The notes under the pieces are model-generated. The model searched no databases and had not been told where the DNA came from. It saw only the letters and a list, made by a program, of their open reading frames with translations. From NCBI RefSeq assembly GCF_000350225.1, contig NW_005179064.1:1-64000 (forward strand): 64,000 bases of DNA. The letters are read 5' to 3'. Position 1 is the stretch's first letter, and each line of letters begins with the position of its first letter. This document shows positions 1-11,738 of the stretch, piece after piece. The position numbers were made by a program, and so were the translations under genes. This stretch comes from Chondrus crispus (Eukaryota > Rhodophyta > Florideophyceae > Gigartinales > Gigartinaceae).

Positions 1-3000
1 GCGATAGTTCCAATGGGAACACAGATTCGGAAGATAATAACGCCCACTCAGTGTCGTTTGTTGATGACTCTAAAGCAGCTATCGGAATACTGGACACTGT
101 CTCTGCATCCGCCGGGGAGGAAGCACTCCAGTGGTCGGGCAAAAACGCGCCTTTTTAAGTCGGGACTTACCTTGCCGACAGGTCCCGTACACTAGGCTGA
201 AGAAAGCACCTGACAAACCATACAACGACGATTTTGCATCCTTTCGGCAAGCAAGTCAAGCCTTTTTTGTACCCCGCCAGAGAAGAAGTAGAGATTTTCA
301 TGTAAAGAGGGAAAGATGGAGGCGATACGCATCTGTACTCAGTATGAATGCCGAGACGAAAGGCAAGAGATACAGAAAATGGCATTTCGAGGGCGCTTGC
401 TTAGACGGCGGTGCATCGAAGTCTGTTATCGGGAAACGCCAAGCGCAGGCATACTGCCGTATGTTCAAAAAGGAATTTCGCCTATGCCCTTGATTGGTGA
501 CTTACATTTTCGGAAATGGATCATGTGCAAGCATGGGGAAGCTTGAATTACGCCTACCACTCCCGGATGGGCAATTTCTTCCCTTGCTTATTGACGTGGT
601 TGATGCCGACATACCCTTTCTCTTGGGACTAGACGTCCTTGACAATGAAAGGCTGGTCGCTGACAATGTCAGCAACGTACTGGAGAGCCGACGCGACAAA
701 TGGAAACTCCCAATTAAACGCAAGCACGGCCACATGTTTGTGGAATGGGGATAAGAATCCATTCGATTTACCAAAGCAGAGCTACAAAAGCTCCACCTCC
801 ACCTTTTTCATGCCAACGTCCAGAAACTGTACAACTTGCTCAAGCGTGCTCGCCCAGAGGAAGTCACGGCAGACACAAGGCGGACGTTGGAAGAGATCGC
901 TGATGCATGCCGAAATTGCCACACCCACAAAGCCGGCCCATATCGCTTCCGTGTGTCAATCCCGGAAGAGGAAGTCAGATTCAATCATGAAGTTGCGATC
1001 GACCTCATGTGGATAAAACGGAATCCCTTATTACACATCGTGGACACTCAGACCAGATTTCAAAATGCTGTGCTTCTGAAAGGCGAATCCGCCAAAGACG
1101 TGTGGGATGCTTTTATCGAGGGCTGGGCTTCTGTGTACATCGGATATCCAAACCGTATACGTGCAGACCAGGGCTCTATTTTCACGTCAAAATTCTGGAA
1201 TGGTGTCACATCACTGCATGGAATCGAACTTCAGATATCGGGCGTCGAAAGCCACAACTCTATTGGCGTCGGGGAACGATACCATGAGCCTCTCCGCCAA
1301 GTCTTTGACAAAGTGTTGACAGACCACCCCACTATCGATCCCGAAATTGGTCTCCGACTCGCTGTGAAAGCTCTCAACGACACCACAGGTCCAGATGGAA
1401 TTGTACCATCACTGCTGGTTTTCGGGTCTCTACCATCTTTCCCCGCAGTCAATATGGATGTGCCAATGCAAAAGGAACGCATGGCCGCCCTTCAAACAGC
1501 AAGGAAAGAAATGGCTTCCGTCGTTGCCCGCTTACGTGTGCAAGAAGCCCTACGTTCTAAGATACCGCCTTCCACGCATTTTCTTATCAAACCTGGGGAC
1601 GCGGTGCATGTCTATCGCGAGGGAAAGTCAGGCTGCAAAAGAACAGGGTCCTGGAAAGGCCCTTTCACTGTCGAGAAGGTCGCTGGCAAAATTATTACTG
1701 TAGAATGGGACGGAAAGCCGAAACAATTCAATATTTCTCAAGTCTTACCCGACTCTGAAGTTAATGGGGAGCATGAGCTACAAAAACTCGTAAAAGCTTT
1801 CGATCAGTTCCGTTCATCCCCACCGCCAGGTATCCTTGTCACTGAAACGCTGTCTTTTGGTGACCCTCGCAGTTACACATCGGAAATGCAAGAGGCCAAA
1901 CGCAAGGAACTCTCTGGGTTAGCAGAGAGAGGAACATTTGAGATCGTCTGTCGCGAAGACATAGAAAAGGGTGACCAGCGACCCAACATTATGGGAGGCA
2001 GATTTGTACTTTCCATTAAGAATGTTGGCACAGGCGAGGAGACATGTAAGGCACGTTTTGTTGCCCAAGGCCACACAGATGCTGAGAAAGAATTGTTGGT
2101 GCACAACAGTACGACGTTACAAAAAAGCTCAATTCGATCACTCATCGCTATAGCAGCCATCTCCGGAATGAGACTCTGGACACAGGCTATATCGCAAGCA
2201 TACTTGCAATCCGGTCGCAAACTTATGCGCGATATATATATCAGACCTTCTAAGGAGTTCAAACTTAACTCCAATCAGCTCCTTAAACTTCTGAAGCCGC
2301 TATATGGACTCTCAGAAAGTGGAGACTACTGGCATGAAACCTTTTTCAAACACTTGCACGAAGACTTTGGTATGACTCCAACGGCAGGTGATTTGTCCTT
2401 TTTCTTCAAGATTGTGCGAGGGAAACTACAAGGAATGATTGGGACGCATGTAGATGACACTATTAGCGCAGGGACAGGATTTTTTGCGGATAAATCAAGA
2501 ATCACAGAGCGACAGTTCGAGTCCAAAGCTAGACAGTATGACTCCTTTATTTTTGCTGGTATCCAAGTGGAGAAGACCTGTACTGGATACCTCATGCATC
2601 AAGAGAAGTATGCAAAACGTCTCCACGAACTCTCAAAGGATTGCACATTTGCACAGTATCGCTCTATGCGCCAGAAACTTGCGTGGATGACTAACACAAG
2701 ACCTGATATCTGTGCATCAGTCAACTTGGCGTCACAAGTCACAGAAGGGAAATGGACTCGAAAAGATGTGAAAGACTTAAACAAAACAATTAATCATGTG
2801 CAGTTAACGCCACGTAAGGGACTATTGCAGCAAAAACTTGACAAAGAATCATTATGCATGAAAGTATTTACCGATTCCTCCTTCGCAAATACACCATCGC
2901 TGCATTCTCAACTGGGCTTCATTGTTTTGCTTTGCGACGCAAGTGGAAGGGCCAACATAATTCATTACTGCAGCTACAAATCGAAAAGAGTTGTTCGGTC

Positions 3001-3799
3001 AGTGATGGGTGGTGAATGCTACGCCTTTGCCGATGCGTTTGATTTTGCCTTCAGCTTGAGACATGACATGCAGAAAATTATGTCAAAAAGAATACCACTG
3101 CAACTGTATACGGATTCAGATAGCTTGTTCAAGGTAATAATTAAGAACTCTTCAACGACGGAGCGACGCTTAATGATAGACCTTCAGGCCACAAGAGAGG
3201 CATACGGCAATAAGGAAATAGCAGATATCGGTTGGGTTCGCAGCGAAGACAACCCCGCCGACGCTTTGACGAAGAGAGGAACATGTTTGGCCATGAATCG
3301 TTTACTTGATGAAGGTAGAGTGGACCTAAAAGTCTTGCAATGGGTGATCCGTGTAGACAGAAAAATGGAGAAAAGCTCCTAGTATCTCGACTTTCCATCC
3401 TTAGAAAACCGGGAGTGTCGATATCATTCCGGTGCAATTGATCCGGAATGTTGCACAAGATTTGCTCTAAGATTCACTTCTGTATCTGCAACTAGACTAC
3501 TGTATCCCCTGCCCTTTCGTTACCTTGAATCGGACAAGGTAACCCACATAGGGCGAGCGCGAAAGGGCGGAAACTGAGAATGACGAAAGATCGTGGTTTC
3601 TACAGTGCTCCCAGTCTGTGTCAGCAGACGTGGCAGTAAGTTGGAGACAAAGAACCCGGAGCGACATAAAAGAGGAGATAGGAAAGAAATAGGAGAGAGA
3701 GAGACATCAGAACCATCAAATAAACTTGTTCACGTATTGAACTACCAGCGCACGGCTCCAGCGAGCTACCTTCTGTCCTGTGACGGAAGACTTGCGACA
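1..3799 (+). mobile_element. Copia A: Ty1/copia retrotransposon, 3' portion
   Basis: LTR-retrotransposon fossil cut by the left window edge, so its 5' LTR and most of gag are not seen. Parts in order: end of gag-like acidic sequence (about 1-130), aspartic protease region (about 400-750), integrase with core (about 900-1750), reverse transcriptase (about 1850-2500), RNase H (about 2850-3270) and the 3' LTR. The integrase-before-RT order places it in Ty1/copia. Seen directly: a long open frame 836-3382 covering integrase to RNase H, with the RT motif VDD at about 2450 and the RNase H motif FTDSSF at about 2870. The upstream part is broken in about two or three places. The long open pol suggests a fairly young copy, but without the 5' LTR it cannot be dated here. 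It sits in an older Gypsy-family LTR. Confidence 0.93.
3416..3799 (+). repeat. 3' LTR of Copia A
   Basis: 384 bp beginning TGTCG and ending CGACA, an inverted terminal pair typical of LTRs, directly after the end of RNase H and a purine-rich tract at about 3405-3415. It contains a TATA-like motif (about 3665) and an AATAAA-type polyadenylation signal (about 3717). The partner LTR lies outside the window. Confidence 0.85.
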
Positions 3800-3831
3800 A
3801 AACCGCATTTTGATCGACACGGTAGTAGCAA

Positions 3832-4227
3832 TTATGGCGCTACCTTTTTAATTGCGTACAGTACCCGGCACGCACTAGGCGGCAGGTACTGTACTACTGT
3901 ACTGGGACAGGTGTCCGAGGCGTCCCTCTGCGGGGTTAAGACCTGGCACCCGTCCCCACCAGTACACGGGGGCAAGCTCGCCCCCGTCCCTTTTGCGCCT
4001 ACCTACCTCCGTTTTCGGTTGTCTGTCGCGCGCGCTGGCTTCTAACCCGTTACCGGTCGCTCCCGTTCACGCACCACGGGGCGACTGCGCGTAACCGGCC
4101 AGTGAGCCACTCCCTTTTCGCGAGCTCGTCCGGTCGGTTCAATTAGCGCGTCGCGTCCGCGCCGCGTTCTCTCTCGCTAAAGCCTCCGCCTCTCACCCAA
4201 CCCAGGGCGGAGAGGAGTTATCCCACA
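3832..4227 (+). repeat. Old Gypsy-family LTR relic
   Basis: About 395 bp closely matching the 3' four fifths of the LTRs at 18962-19517 and 29380-29876, ending in the same TTATCCCACA. By eye it differs more from those two (very roughly 7-10 percent) than they do from each other, so it is an older insertion or another subfamily. Its 5' end is missing next to Copia A, consistent with Copia A having inserted into it. No internal Gypsy sequence is recognisable after it. Confidence 0.85.
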
Positions 4228-6087
4228 GATGCGTTAATGGTGACGAAGCTTACGAGAGGTTCTTCACGTGTATCATCGCAAAAAGATGGCAATGGGATTA
4301 TCCGTTCGAGCTTCTCTATGTATTTAGTTACGAGCATGCAAGCGGGAGACAATGTTGCGCTATTTGGAGTCTCGGAGGTCCGCCACGGGGAAATGGAGCT
4401 CCTTTGCGGCATAGAAATGCGAGCAATGAGGATCACCAGACGAGTAGCAGCTACCCAGTCAATAGATGGCCGCGAAGCGTTGATAAATGTGGGCGACGAA
4501 GTACTGGTCGCAAAAGGGACTGCCAGAGAAATCGTGCAGAAACGGTAAATCGCCTTGTCAAAGTTTGTCGCCTAGAAGAGTTATTCGGCCGTGCGACCCT
4601 CGTAATACTCTCGCGTCGCAGCACCAACGGTACTCCAGAAGAGATATACACACCAGAAGGTTGGTTCTCTACAAAAGACGCCCGGTGAGCATTCAGTAAG
4701 ATAGATGACTACCATATGTAATCCTTGATTTGAATGAGACATATCTGGGAGATCAGCCGACCTCTCAGATGGAGCACAGGACGCGGGTGCCCTTCAAAGC
4801 AAGCGTTTTCTGGGTTATCTCGAGCCATATGCCTTTTGTTGTCTGCTTGGTCCTAGAAATACCCAGTAAAGGGGAACTGGAGAAGGTACACGGATATTGA
4901 ATTGAAACCTCATCTGCGCTCCTCTCGATTCGGACTAAACGAGGCAGAAATGAAGGCAACGAAAGAATGGTGAAGGACGGGACGTCTAATCATCTCAACG
5001 GCGTTGAGATGAAGTAATGTGGGCGCCGCCGTAGCGTCAATGTGATGAGGACGAGGAAGACGAAACAAGAAAGTTAGACGACAGTAAACGTTCCAGGCCA
5101 GGAGTGTTGCCCGGTTTCTGGAAAGTCACCGGGCCTGAGTCGATATACTCGAAAATTAAAATCACGGACCCGTGGCCCAACCTGGGCAGAGAGTCGTGTG
5201 ACGTTTCCCCCTACCGAGTGAAAGAAATTACAAATTTACTGAAATACTTGTAGACATTTGCTGGACTAGTTGCCCAGAGATTATAAAAGCCGTTGCTGCG
5301 GTATCTCTCTTATGGGGGACGCCAGACAGCAGACGGCAGCTAACGGCAGTTTAACAAGAAATCAACCACACCCCTTTTATACCAAATAGAAGGGACAACA
5401 GTTTATCACTCTTTGCGTCTAGAATTATGCAATGCGTATTACAGGTTGCCACTTGAACATAACCTTTGCCTCATGGCATTTTCATCTCGCGTCCATCAAC
5501 TCCTTAATATATTCTTTCATGTTATACACCTCACACGTTACCTCTAACAGTCGGTCCATTGCATCGAGTGCCCCATGTGTCTGTAACACGTGCAACCAGA
5601 TCTTTGTTATGCATAAAGAACATTGCGGGAGCAATTCTGAAACAGCGCCAAAATTTGTTTCGGAAGTAAAGAGGAGGGGTGGTATGATAGTCTCTAATCC
5701 AAGTACTCACGGGCGGCGGTGATTTGTGGCTCCTGAACGACGACCGCACGCCAGAACTATTTAGTGGATCTTCTACAACATCAACGGCCGTTGCGGCAAC
5801 TGCAGTGATAGCGGAATGTCGATTTTAAATATAATCTGAGCAATGGAAAGCATTTTGGAGCGTCTTCGACCTTCGGAAGGACAAACCATGTTGTGGTGTA
5901 TCCTAGCCGCGACGGAGTGGCTTCTACCACCTTTATTCGTCTCAGAAACAATGGTGTATCAGGGGATTTTTTATTGGGCAGAATCGGGTACGAGCTGGAG
6001 TATGAGGTACAGTTACAGTAGTTGGTTACATCGGAACTGCTGGGGCTGCCAAAGATAGTTTCTAAATCGTGGTCTATAGTATAGACG

Positions 6088-6126
6088 ACATATTCGAAAG
6101 TATAGACTCTATACTTTCGAATATGT
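6088..6126. repeat. Perfect hairpin, 18-bp arms, 3-nt loop
   Basis: Arms 6088-6105 and 6109-6126 are exact reverse complements, AT-rich, separated by ACT. No flanking gene end identifies it as a terminator. It belongs to the set of short-loop palindromes described in the findings. Confidence 0.9.
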
Positions 6127-6211
6127 GGTGTATATTATACCCACTTTCTTTTTTTGAGTTTCTGCGATATGGTCAAGCGCTTGCAGGTCGCTTTTGGTGT
6201 TCGGTGGCCTG

Positions 6212-6267
6212 AGGGTCTCCTTTTTCAGGGTCTCCTTTTTCAGGGTCTCCTTTTTCAGGGTCTCCTT
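6212..6267. repeat. 15-bp tandem repeat, about 4 copies
   Basis: The unit AGGGTCTCCTTTTTC is repeated almost exactly three and a half to four times. It is a local minisatellite with no coding context. Confidence 0.9.
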
Positions 6268-8006
6268 TAAGACAGCATGGACGGAGGAGGATCGGACTAA
6301 AAAGCGGCTTTTACACGTTTGACACGTACGGACGGCGGCATGACCCTATGATACGTGGCACTTTTTGGGCGTCTGGGCATGCAGTCGTGGGAGGGTGGCA
6401 CAAATAGAAGCGGCACTAATGGATAGGGTATTTCTTGGATGCATCCATTGTACGCAGTTGAATGGACTGACGGGAGCATGCCGAAATACTTTCCATATTG
6501 TTTTTTTCATGGCCGGTCGTCCATTTACGAAAGCAGTCCAATCTTGATCCATCTGGGTACATTGCTACGTGCACGCAGAAGCAACAATCTGAGGTGGGCT
6601 AAGCTCCTTATACAGGGGAAGACTTGAGAAGAAGGCTGAACAGGCTGCAAGCGGAGAAGCTGGAGACACAAGAAGATCATGAATTCCTCAGTTTTGGTTT
6701 GGAGTCTATGACGGGCATCAGCTTCGTACCTGCACTGCAAAATCGGAGACTGTTCTAGGAAACTAATTCTTCAAACAGTGTTAACAGTACTGTGAATACA
6801 TCAGTGCTGTTGATTAAGTCGAAACTCTGAGATTTGTGCAACTTCAAAAGGAAAAGACTAGATCTACGCACGGAACAAAACCATGAAGTTAAACGTTTTG
6901 CATATATGTCTAAAACCGTTACAGACACAGATAAATATGTGCTCATGCCCATATAAGAAAATAGGCAAAGAGAGAGTGACAAAAGCAGCACCAGCTTTTA
7001 GTAAGGCAACTGCAGAATTTATTGTAATAACGGCGGTATTGTAAGTGCGAAGAGGTGAAATTGTTCAGTTCCTCAATAAGCTACCGTGACAAACCTGATG
7101 TCAGATCAAAAAATCTTTGGAAGGACACCTACCGATATCGGTACAGAAAGCAAGGGTGATATCTTGCATGCTCATATTTAGGTCTTCAAAAGATGCTCAG
7201 ACTAGTCCATTCGACTCAATTCTGTCAATCGGCTTGAGCAACGTCGGTAACTGTCGAAGCGCGGAGGTTCTTTGATTCTAAACAGAATCATAAGTTTGTT
7301 AAGCGGCACAAACGCCTGCGAACTGTATCTGCATTTTCAATTGCTGAGCGTTCCTGCGAAGTTCAGAAGTTGCGTTTCAGCAACTGGACCTAAAATAAAC
7401 TTCACTGCAGAGATTTGGAAGTATACGTTTCCTTGGAAACTGTCCTCCCCAATGGCTATAGGTCTGCAAAAAATGTTGAATGCTTTTCAAACGAAAACCT
7501 ACAAACATAGGCAAGACATTTTTTTGATTCATGCAGAGCCCACTGGATGTACTGCATGTATTTATCCATTTGATGATTGACAAAAGTCTGTGATCTAATG
7601 GTTAATTATATAAAGAGAGTGTGACGCGAATAGCATGCAAAGAAGAAAATAGATGAAGAATCTATGAAGCAATCCTTCGTCAGTGTGACTGGAGTGTGAT
7701 TGGAAAGAATTCAGGGTAACCCCATAGCCACGTCATAAAATAATTGCGGGATACTGTGCAGTACTGTATGCCTACCGTACAATAGGAACAAAAACTGAAG
7801 CCCCAGTTATAGAAATTAGCCCATATAAGTTTCGGAAAACGACTCGTGCGCCATATTCTGTAACAAAAACAAACAAAGATGGTACAGTATTGCTGTCATG
7901 GATTGGCGAGTGACTGTGTGACTACGTCTCATCATACGTGTCCCGGTTGTGTCGTCCTCCTATGCGTCTAAGATATGTTTCCCCCCGCTAGGTATCGGTG
8001 GGGCCC

Positions 8007-8030
8007 GGGGGGGGGGGGGGGGGGGGGGGG
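8007..8030. repeat. Run of 24 G
   Basis: An uninterrupted G24 follows CCC at 8004-8006. It could form G-quadruplex DNA. Its exact length is likely to be unreliable in assembly. Confidence 0.95.
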
Positions 8031-11009
8031 ATGGACACCCGAAGGAAATGTACGTGAACTCGCAGAGGGTTCAGCAACTGATCAAGGAGTTGAAAACAAT
8101 TGGCGTGTATGAGAGTTGGAACGTTTTGCGCCAGACGGTAAATTACTGACAGACACGAGAATACCAAAGACTTCAGTTTCGACCTTGTTGAAAGCATCTA
8201 GGCGGCTTTCTTTAGAGTGTAAGGAGCATTACCTTGACCAATCCGCGCGAGAAGATCTCGGGGTGTGGACCTGGATATGAATAGCGGAAATAGAATAGCG
8301 GAGATACTGTATAATTTTTCCTCTCTTTGTGACCAGAAAAGCCACACTAAAAACAGTTCCGCACGACAAAGCCATGAATTGTCGCGCATCATCCTGCTGC
8401 ATTTTGTGACTTGATAAAGGCGCGAATCTTGCAACATCATATAACCCCCTTTCACCATGAAGCAACTCTTGACATAAGAGTTTGCCTGAATGGAATATGA
8501 ATGTGGCTGTTTCATGAGGTACAAGACGATCAAAAGAAGCGTAGAGAACCGTTGTTCACGAAGAGCTTGTCGATGAGATGGACTGCAACAAAGATGGAAC
8601 TACAGTTGCGGTAAATTGAAACTTCGATACAAGAGAAACCCATGAAATGGTTCTTCCCATGTAGAGCCCGTGCCGTATGTGTAGTGGCCGGAGTGGAAGT
8701 CCGAGCACGCATTTTCAGTAGAATGGATGTACTCTTTCAACGAGTCCATTATACGGCAAGCCTCACGCGGTGGTGGAACCTTCCCAATGCGAGGGCAGAC
8801 ATTAATAGAGCACCCACGGAAATGTGTAATGTGTAAAGCCTGTATAGTCAAGCTGTCCACCATTCTTGATCAATATGGGGACGTAACCCCTTTTTTTCCA
8901 AAGTTCACCGCACATCCAAAAAAATGCATTATAAAAGAGAAATCCTTGTCGAGAGGCCGTATCCGAACAGGCAGTTATCTTCGATGTTTAGTCGAAGTTC
9001 TTTCACGGTCTTCCTCTGGGATGGAGCACAGCTATAATTATCTTACATCGGTGCTTTTCAAAACAGCCTGCGACAATATCAAATACGGTAGACGCAGTGC
9101 AGCACTCTTGACCAGAGGAATAAGGGCAGTCTAGCCAGAAAACTGGCAGGAAAATAGCGAGAAATCATGATCTTGGGGGCTTGGGACGGTTCCAATTTCT
9201 ATTTTCAGGCGGGGTTTCCGGGCTGAAAAGCGGACGAATCAAAGTGAAGTATTTCCAGGGGCATTAGAGGGACGGGACATGTAAGCCTGGTCTTCAACAG
9301 GATACGAGGTGCTGATCCGCGAGTTACAGCAGACAGTTGGGAGGACAGGGACTATAAGGGTCGCTGTACATGCATGAGAACGGGTGTCGAGAAAGACCTA
9401 TATTCTGCTGATGGGAAGCGTCTTCGATAGATAGTAGACGCCTGTCTGCCAGTATCAGCGTCGAACTTGCGGAATAATCACGGCTTGTTCAGGGCTTCAT
9501 CGAGATGCGAGAGCCAAATCAAAGGCTCGCTGCGAGAGAAGAACGTGACCGTGAGAGATTAGCATTGTGTTAGCCAGCGGACGATGCGGTGATGATGTTT
9601 TCCCGTGAAGCTTGTGCAGATTGCAGCCGAAGCAGGCAAAGAGTAGGACAGAGACCAGTGTTTTGGCCAAAACCGAGAGAAGACGGAGGCTGCAGAAAGG
9701 TCGAGTGAGCGGGGACTGGGGGGTGAAGGAGAGAAGTGGTCGCGATTGCATTTGGTTAATAGAGGGGGTTTTAAAGCGACCGGATAAAAGGAGACGAGAG
9801 AGCTGCATGTCACGCAGGAGGGACACCTTACGGAGCTTATGAATTAATTAAAAATACTTGGGACCTGCAGCGCGTGTCGTGTCACACTCGACATCCCCAT
9901 TCACCAGAGCCTCGAGAGCGCGCCGTTGGTGCTATTGGCAACCGTCTCCGGCTGCCTTGGTCCCCTGAAGAGGCGTGTGGAGCATGGTCTTCCTATGTGC
10001 AACCGTATGCCTCCCGCTCCCCTTTCTGAGTCTCTCTACCGCTGGAGATCGCTTTAAAGTTCCGGAACTCAGTCGCACGGCAATCCCATCCTCAACACTC
10101 GCAACCTGTGGGAAGGACGCCCTCCTTCGTCTTTACAGCCTCAGGTGTTCCATTCCACATGTTCTCCCTATAGCGCCACTTCCTTCGATTCGTTTCAAAC
10201 CCTTGCCCCAGAACGGTCTTCGTCTTCAAACACAGGGACTGGACTCCATTTAAACAATAGCAACTGCACACGATGGAATTTGTGTCATAGTGCACAACAA
10301 CACGGTCATGCAACACATTCAAGCCACTGCCTCAAGTCACTCCCACTACTACATAATAGGCACGCCATGTGCAAAATCTCGATCCCTATAACTGCATGCT
10401 CTCATACTTGTAAACCAGCCGAAAGCGCCCCGTCGCAGAGCACCGCTATGAGAAATATAGAACTTCTTCACCCCAACGCAATCCCATCATGCCTTGTTCC
10501 TGTCCTAACATAGCGATAAGTCGCTTGTGCTACACCTGGCATCGCCGTGGCCTCTTCTGAGAATCAGACTGACTCGGATTCCTCCTGTACGATATCTTTA
10601 ACTTTGTCTTCCATCCTGAACTTTTAGTCGCTGCGGGTGTTCCTCTCTCTGTTCTGCCGGCAATAATCAAGCAACCTCTACTTCATTTAACCCATCCAAT
10701 CTGCAGGCACTACTCCCTTCCATGCGCTCTTGCGACTATCGAGTCTCCTATCGCCCCTGAGAGAAGCCACGCTTCTTGTCGACGCTAACTCATCTGTGTC
10801 ACTCGCAAGTATCCCAGAGAGTACGACCTACGCGTTTCTGCACCCTTTCCCTTCCCATAGTTACTCCCGTTGTTCATCGTCACATTCACCGCACTCGCAC
10901 GCACTGAGAAACTCACGAGAAGGCGCACTGTCTGTCCTCTTCATAACTTTTCGAACATCTGCCTTTCACCTTTCCCTCGTCTTCGCTTTCGCGGGAAAGA
11001 CCTTCGGAG

Positions 11010-11738
11010 ATGGGTCGCACCGATGAGTCCACTCCCATGGAGGGCGTAGAGCTTCCGTCACGCTCGAGCAAGGGTTCATCTCTTCGACGAATGCAGTCAG
11101 AATACCATCCGGGAAGCATGAGAGGAGGTGGTCACCGCTCCTCGCACCCTATGACTTCATCGCGACGCGAATCTTCAAGAGGAGGCTTCTGGGACACTGT
11201 CATGGACAGAAAGGACGGAGGTAGTGCGCAGCTTGGCTCAGGCTCATCATTCCACATGTCAGGGAATTCATCGCCCCCTTCGCATATACACCCAGCGCAG
11301 TCTTTTCATGTTGGTTCCTCGGCGAGTAGTCGGGTTTCCTCAAGACATTCTGCGCCAAAGCGTTTCGCATGCACACAATGCAACTCTACGTACGGCAGTC
11401 CCAAGGAGCTTCAGATGCACATGATTCAGATGCACACGAAGAAAACCCATGAGTCTGATCGGCCGTACACCTGCGAGGTCTGCAAGAACAAGTTTTCACA
11501 AAAAAGTCACCTCAATCAACACAGGCGAACAGTCCACGAAAAAGTGCGACCACACGTCTGTGATCTTTGTCCCAAAGCGTTCGGCAAGAAATACGACCTC
11601 GCCTCCCATAGAGACGCAGTACATGCGAATGAGCGACGTCACCAATGTGATTTTTGTGACAAGAAATTCGCAAAAAGGTCAAATTTGACACGACACAAGG
11701 AGAAACTCCATAAGAATGGGACTTACTCACGAAAGTAA
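11010..11738 (+). CDS. C2H2 zinc-finger protein, four fingers
   Basis: 242 aa. Residues 1-117 are Ser/Arg/Gly-rich and probably disordered. Four regular C2H2 fingers follow at 121-142, 155-176, 184-205 and 213-234, each of the form C-x2-C-x12-H-x4-H. Linkers between fingers are short and basic, and the protein ends just after the last finger. The regular spacing and H-x4-H ends resemble DNA-binding transcription factors of the TFIIIA type, so a nuclear DNA-binding role is likely; targets cannot be inferred. The first ATG of the open frame is used because the frame upstream is closed and the region before it is pyrimidine-rich non-coding. It is intronless and is the only convincing host gene between the left edge and 48.5 kb. 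Confidence 0.9.
   Translation: MGRTDESTPMEGVELPSRSSKGSSLRRMQSEYHPGSMRGGGHRSSHPMTSSRRESSRGGFWDTVMDRKDGGSAQLGSGSSFHMSGNSSPPSHIHPAQSFHVGSSASSRVSSRHSAPKRFACTQCNSTYGSPKELQMHMIQMHTKKTHESDRPYTCEVCKNKFSQKSHLNQHRRTVHEKVRPHVCDLCPKAFGKKYDLASHRDAVHANERRHQCDFCDKKFAKRSNLTRHKEKLHKNGTYSRK

Larger units (their letters stand above)
4228..11009. other. Gene-poor stretch, no recognised gene
   Basis: No open frame here has a recognisable domain. A 103-codon frame at 4237-4548, directly after the LTR relic, has a short GDEVLVAKG-like stretch that could be retroelement debris, but nothing confirms it. A TATA-like TATAAAAG occurs at about 5284. Structured DNA within it is listed separately: a hairpin at 6088-6126, a 15-bp tandem repeat at 6212-6267 and a 24-nt G run at 8007-8030. 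The last kilobase (about 9850-11009) is pyrimidine-rich and probably includes the promoter and 5' UTR of the zinc-finger gene. Confidence 0.6.

Noticed and set aside
4237-4548. 103-codon ORF as a host gene
   Set aside because: No domain and no support; it abuts an LTR relic and is probably repeat debris or chance.
6212-6267. CRISPR-like array
   Set aside because: Units are contiguous 15-mers without spacers, in a eukaryotic context.
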